A program made the position numbers and the translations under genes. From Larix sibirica (taxonomy: Eukaryota > Streptophyta > Pinopsida > Pinales > Pinaceae), in assembly GCA_004151065.3 (NCBI GenBank), contig NWUY0300015700.1, positions 1 to 21,068 on the forward strand: a stretch of 21,068 bases of DNA, read 5' to 3'. The notes under the pieces were generated by a model. The model saw only the letters and a list, made by a program, of their open reading frames with translations, was not told the origin of the DNA and did no database searches. This document shows, one piece after another, positions 17,075-21,068 of the stretch. The stretch's first letter is position 1, and the number at the start of each line of letters is the position of its first letter.

Positions 17075-18617
17075 GTTTTTAGATAAAGTGTGTTTCTTTA
17101 GTGTGCATTGTAATTATCTTACTTGATAATCACAAAATTGTGTTCTAAACATAAAGTGGTTTAATGCATTATATTTTCCTCAATACTAATAGCTATATTG
17201 AACTATGGTTTTTCAATGGAGAGTCATTCATTGATGATCGATATTGAGAAACTCATATGTAAGTTATTTTTCTTGATATAAAATGTATAAAAAGAAGTAA
17301 AAGATGTGATGATTAGCAGTGACTTCATCCTATGCTTATCTGGATTAATTATTGTATGATTTACATGCCTTCACATTAGCACACAAATTCTATTTGTAGA
17401 TATTTCAAAAGATGTTATAAGCAAATATGTAGATATTCTTTGTTGACTACCTTTTAGTCGAACGCGTTTGTTTTATTGTCAATATAAAGGGTTGATGGTT
17501 TTGTAATTATGGTTTTTCCTATTAAATCTTTTAAAATCTTCTTGAACTAGATGTTATAAATAAACTTTTTTTTTTTTTTATCGAAATCCAAGTGAAACCA
17601 ATGGAAAAACATATTGTTTGTATCCTTTTGTAATGGTTGCATTATGAAGGCCATTTCTTTATTCTTCATAAATTAAAATAAATTATGGTTATGATAGACC
17701 AAATTAAATTCAATAGTGTTGAATTATGTTAATGAATTAAGGAAGACTGTCACAACCCCAAATATTTGTGTTGAATTTATGCTTGAAATTATTTGAGAAT
17801 TATGTGAAACTACATAGCTTTAGTTGACAGGGCTTGGCCGCCCAAGACTAGGTGACAATAGACTATGCCTCTTCACCTAGAGATCGCCCATACCTCCATT
17901 GTAAACTACTAGTGTTAGATTTCCAAGCAAACTCCAACCAATATGCTAGCAATGTATTCAACACTTAGTTATATTCATGCCACTCTAACTAAACATTCGA
18001 TTTTGAAGAACATGACACATGTATGTTGACACCCAAGTGAAGTGCCATGGGTTTCTATTGTTGAAGTGTTACAAATAGAGTATGATAGGAGGGGGGGGGA
18101 TCCAACACAATATCACAACTCTTTTACAACATAACTAACAAGCTTGGGCACCTATTCCCATCACTACCTTGTTTTCCAATAAACCTTGATGCATCCCGCA
18201 AGCATACCTCCTACATATCTCATACTTCAACAATCTTAGGTCGTTGCAACAACCCCTTCAAATATAGATATACTAACCCATGTACTTAGCTCTCCATTGG
18301 ATGATCTGCCTTTGGATCGCACCCTCCTTTAATACTTGGCAAGGTCTTTCAATTGACTCCCTGAAATGGGCATGCCTGCTCTTCATCCAAGGTTAAGTGG
18401 ACTCCTCTTCGCAATGACTTAATTGGCGGGGCCACTTGGTTGCAAAGCATACACAATCAAATCACCAACTAACCTATAGTGTCGACAATTGCAACTGCTT
18501 CTGTAAGTGTCAAACCATTTGCTCACCGGGTCATACCTTCCATGCTTCACACAAACCATCCAACCATTCAACCTCTTATTCTATCATGTTGGTCCAACCC
18601 CTTTGCCAAGATTCTAC
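17075..18617. other. Unassigned AT-rich sequence, no gene
   Basis: This is the right flank of the LINE insertion and beyond. It has a run of 14 T (17566-17579) and a run of nine G (18091-18099). TGTCACAACCCC near 17749 resembles the start of some plant LTRs, but no partner or primer site supports it. The plus frames near 18436-18711 show no recognisable motif. Confidence 0.45.
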
Positions 18618-19463
18618 CCAAGTGCACCCGTCTTGCCCTGTGGCTACCGCTCTAGTATGTTGTGCATGCCTATGTCTATCGGGCATAATGCTTAGCCTTG
18701 CAGTAGTGTGAGAATCTTACAAAAACACTATAACTAACTAGATTGAAGAAAATTTACCCATTCTTAACATTTTGAGAGTGTTTCAATCCATTATGTAAAA
18801 ATAGTATAAAATTGGTTTTGCACTAATATGCTTGTACACAATTGCCTTTTACTAGTCTAGTCATAGTTGTTTGATATCTATATATCTTGGATCTATACAA
18901 TTATAACAATACAATTGAGTCTAGTACTGATGAGTATGTTGGTGATTTTGGTAGGCACGGCAATGATGTTGGGGTAGGTTTATTTATTTTTCAGTTGACA
19001 AATCCTAGGGCTCAATTGAAACTCCGTGCTTATTACACCACCAACATTTTCTCCACATATCAAGAGTTCCAAAGGGTGTTTTAAATTGTATTTCCTAATT
19101 GCTATGTTTCACCGGTTGGGATATGAATTTATCCCAACATAACTTATCATTTAACAATTACTAATAAACTTTGTGTCCAGGTATAAAATAATTTCGAATT
19201 TAACAATCATATAGGTCACAACCCAAGATGCTACAACATAGCAATGCTACCTACAGAGTACGAGTCATTGTTATCTTTGAATTGTCAAGCATTTGCAAGC
19301 ATTTGAGATAAATTAGCAGGACCTCCAAAGCTAGCCAATCATGCTAGTTATTGCAATGTGTGAAGTTTATAGATTTACAATACTCATTTCATAGCTTAGG
19401 AGGCTATGCAATGTAAATCTACTTTTCATAAATGTCATCTCAAATAGCCTTACATTCTCACTA
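18618..19463. repeat. Direct repeat, copy 1 (about 847-bp period)
   Basis: It aligns with 19464 onward. Anchors at the same offset include TGCATGCCTATGTCTATCGGG (18663 and 19510), GTAGTGTGAGAAT, AACTAACTAGATTGAAGAAAA, TTTTGCACTAATATGCTTGTACAC and GTGTGAAGTTTATAGATTTACAATACTCATTT. Identity is about 80-85% by eye. The 65-codon frame at 18887-19084 is not conserved in copy 2 and so is probably not a gene. Confidence 0.85.
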
Positions 19464-20690
19464 TGTAGGTACACCCTTCTAGTCCTATGGCTACCACTCC
19501 ATTATGTCGTGCATGCCTATGTCTATCGGGTAGGATGCCCAGGCCTACAGTAGTGTGAGAATGTTACAAAAACACTACAATAACTAACTAGATTGAAGAA
19601 AATTCACCCATTCTAAACACATTATGAGTGTTTCAATCTATTATGCTAAAAAAATTATATAGTTGGTTTTGCACTAATATGCTTGTACACAATTGCCTTT
19701 TAATAGTCTAGTTAGAGTTGTTTGATTGATATATATTTTGGATCTACATAATTACAACAAAACAATTGAGTTTGCAATGGAATGAGTTTATTGGCGATAT
19801 TGGCATGCATGGTAATAATGTTGGGGTAGATTTAATTTTTTGTTAGTTGACAAAACCCAGGGCTCAAATGAAACCCTACGCTTATCAAGCACCACCAACA
19901 TTTTCTCCACGTATTTAGAGGTCCAAAGGGTGTTTTAAATTGTATTTCCCAAATGTTATGTTTCACAAGTTGAGATATGAACTTATCCCAAAACAATTTA
20001 TCATTTAACAATTATTGATAAACTTTGTGTTTAGGTATAAAATAATTTCAAATTTAACAATCATATAGATCACAACTCATGATGTTACAACATAGCAATG
20101 CTATCTACAAAGTAAGAGCCATCATTATCTTTAAATTGTCAAACATCTACAAGCATTCGAGATAAATTGGTAGGACCTTCAAAGCTAACTAATCATGCTA
20201 GTTATTGTAATGTGTGAAGTTTATAGATTTACAATACTCATTTGGTAGCTTGGGAGGCTATGTCATTTTGTGGCAACCCAAGTTGTTGTCTATGACATAA
20301 AACTGTGTGTTTTTAACATAACTTTGAACAAGGTGAATATTGTAGAAATTGACTCCACAATAACAAAATATTTAGCTATGTTGCCATGAATATGAAGCTT
20401 TGCATAGACTATGAACTATAACAAACAAAGGCTCAACTAGTGCAAAAGATACATTCCAAGGAGTAGTAATAATAACATCAAAGTTATTACGGTTTGCATA
20501 GACTTTGAGCTAGAGTGGGCAATCACTCAACAAGCAACAACATTAGAGGCTATAAAAACCAATGATCACATGATATGTAAGGAAATTATCAACATATAAG
20601 GTTAGTTATGTGATTTAAATCCCAAAGTTGAAATACATGTGATAAAAATATACTTTTCATAAATGTTATCTCAAATAACCTCACTAATCT
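19464..20690. repeat. Direct repeat, copy 2, with about 375 bp of extra sequence
   Basis: It matches copy 1 up to about 20265 (GGAGGCTATG) and again from about 20650 (ACTTTTCATAAATGTTATCTCAAATA). The stretch between has no counterpart in copy 1, so either it was inserted here or copy 1 lost it. No third copy is seen upstream. Confidence 0.8.
20266..20645. other. Sequence present only in copy 2 of the 847-bp repeat
   Basis: AT-rich and non-coding. It contains a small internal repeat, TTGCATAGACT.TGA.CTA, near 20399 and 20493. No terminal inverted repeats or target duplication are clear, so I cannot call it a transposon. Confidence 0.5.
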
Positions 20691-21068
20691 CCTTGATTGA
20701 TAGAAGATTAGGGGTATAAATGGAGAACTTATAAATGACAAGCAGTACATATACACCTATGACCTATAGCAATGTTAAACCCCTAAGTAATTGTAGCTAG
20801 CACCTTTGACAATCTCGAATGAGATTATTCAGTCTTTGAGGAGCTCAAAGGCAAGATGAGGTATTTGTTTCATAGTGAGTTGACACCCATATGGGTAGGA
20901 CACGCCTTTCCTTCAACATTAACAAAGTTAATGTAATGGGATACTAGTGGGTTTTTGTCACCCCCTTCCGAGGAACGATGATTCAGAGAGTGTTATAGAT
21001 CACTGAGTTGCTTTTTTCCCTTGGAATACATATCCCAAAGAAACCCTTCGGGCACTTCCCCTCATTTC
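20691..21068. other. No gene recognised
   Basis: AT-rich sequence to the right window edge. No reading frame, repeat or element boundary could be supported. Confidence 0.4.

Noticed and set aside
17566-17579. A T14 run as the tail of a minus-strand SINE or processed pseudogene.
   Set aside because: No flanking target-site duplication and no recognisable SINE promoter boxes or coding sequence beside it.
18887-19084. A 65-codon plus frame inside copy 1 of the 847-bp repeat.
   Set aside because: The homologous stretch in copy 2 is frameshifted and carries stops, so there is no sign of coding constraint.
1-21068. CRISPR arrays, bacterial operons, tRNA or rRNA genes.
   Set aside because: No regular spacer-repeat arrays, no bacterial gene layout and no cloverleaf or rRNA sequence recognised by eye; the content is plant retrotransposon debris.

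Overview
The window looks like intergenic DNA from a large, AT-rich plant nuclear genome. A conifer or other gymnosperm is my best guess, from the general look of the repeats, but I cannot prove it. There are no bacterial-style operons, and I see no intact cellular gene, tRNA or rRNA. Nearly everything recognisable is decayed retrotransposon sequence, and reading frames survive only as fragments broken by stops and frameshifts.

Left part (1-3613). A plus-strand LTR-like stretch ends in a degenerate tRNA-Met primer site near 901 and is followed by a short unrecognised reading frame (948 to about 1230). Facing it on the minus strand are an LTR-like promoter region (TATTTAAA box near 1515) and, before it, a long glutamate/glutamine-rich coiled-coil-like reading frame (about 1810-3130). 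That frame stays in one phase for about 210 codons but carries several stops. I cannot name its family.

Middle part (3614-10440), all minus strand. First comes a compact Ty3/gypsy element (3614-5854) with two LTRs of about 430 bp, a tRNA-Met primer site, gag, a CCHC zinc knuckle and the start of a protease. It has no reverse transcriptase, RNase H or integrase. Next is a capsid-like fragment (6870-7145), then an apparently solo LTR with a TGTTGGAAT terminal repeat (7162-7747). Last is a second gag remnant (about 8330-9700) with a partial tandem duplication, preceded by a Tat/Ogre-like primer site and a probable LTR (9729 to about 10440).

Right part (10441-21068). An AT-rich spacer with two kinds of short direct repeat leads to the best-preserved element: a plus-strand, 5'-truncated plant L1-type LINE (11379-17059) flanked by a perfect 15-bp target-site duplication. 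It carries the end of ORF1 (zinc knuckle, Ser/Pro-rich tail) and a nearly complete ORF2 (AP-endonuclease, reverse transcriptase, zf-RVT zinc ribbon, C-terminal RNase H). The ORF1 stop and ORF2 start overlap as TAATG. Beyond it are unassigned AT-rich DNA and two diverged copies of an approximately 847-bp direct repeat (about 18618-20690).

Nothing here looks active. Decay follows a common pattern: conserved Trp codons have become TAG/TGA, and the Cys codons of one zinc knuckle have become Tyr. This fits C-to-T deamination of methylated transposons.
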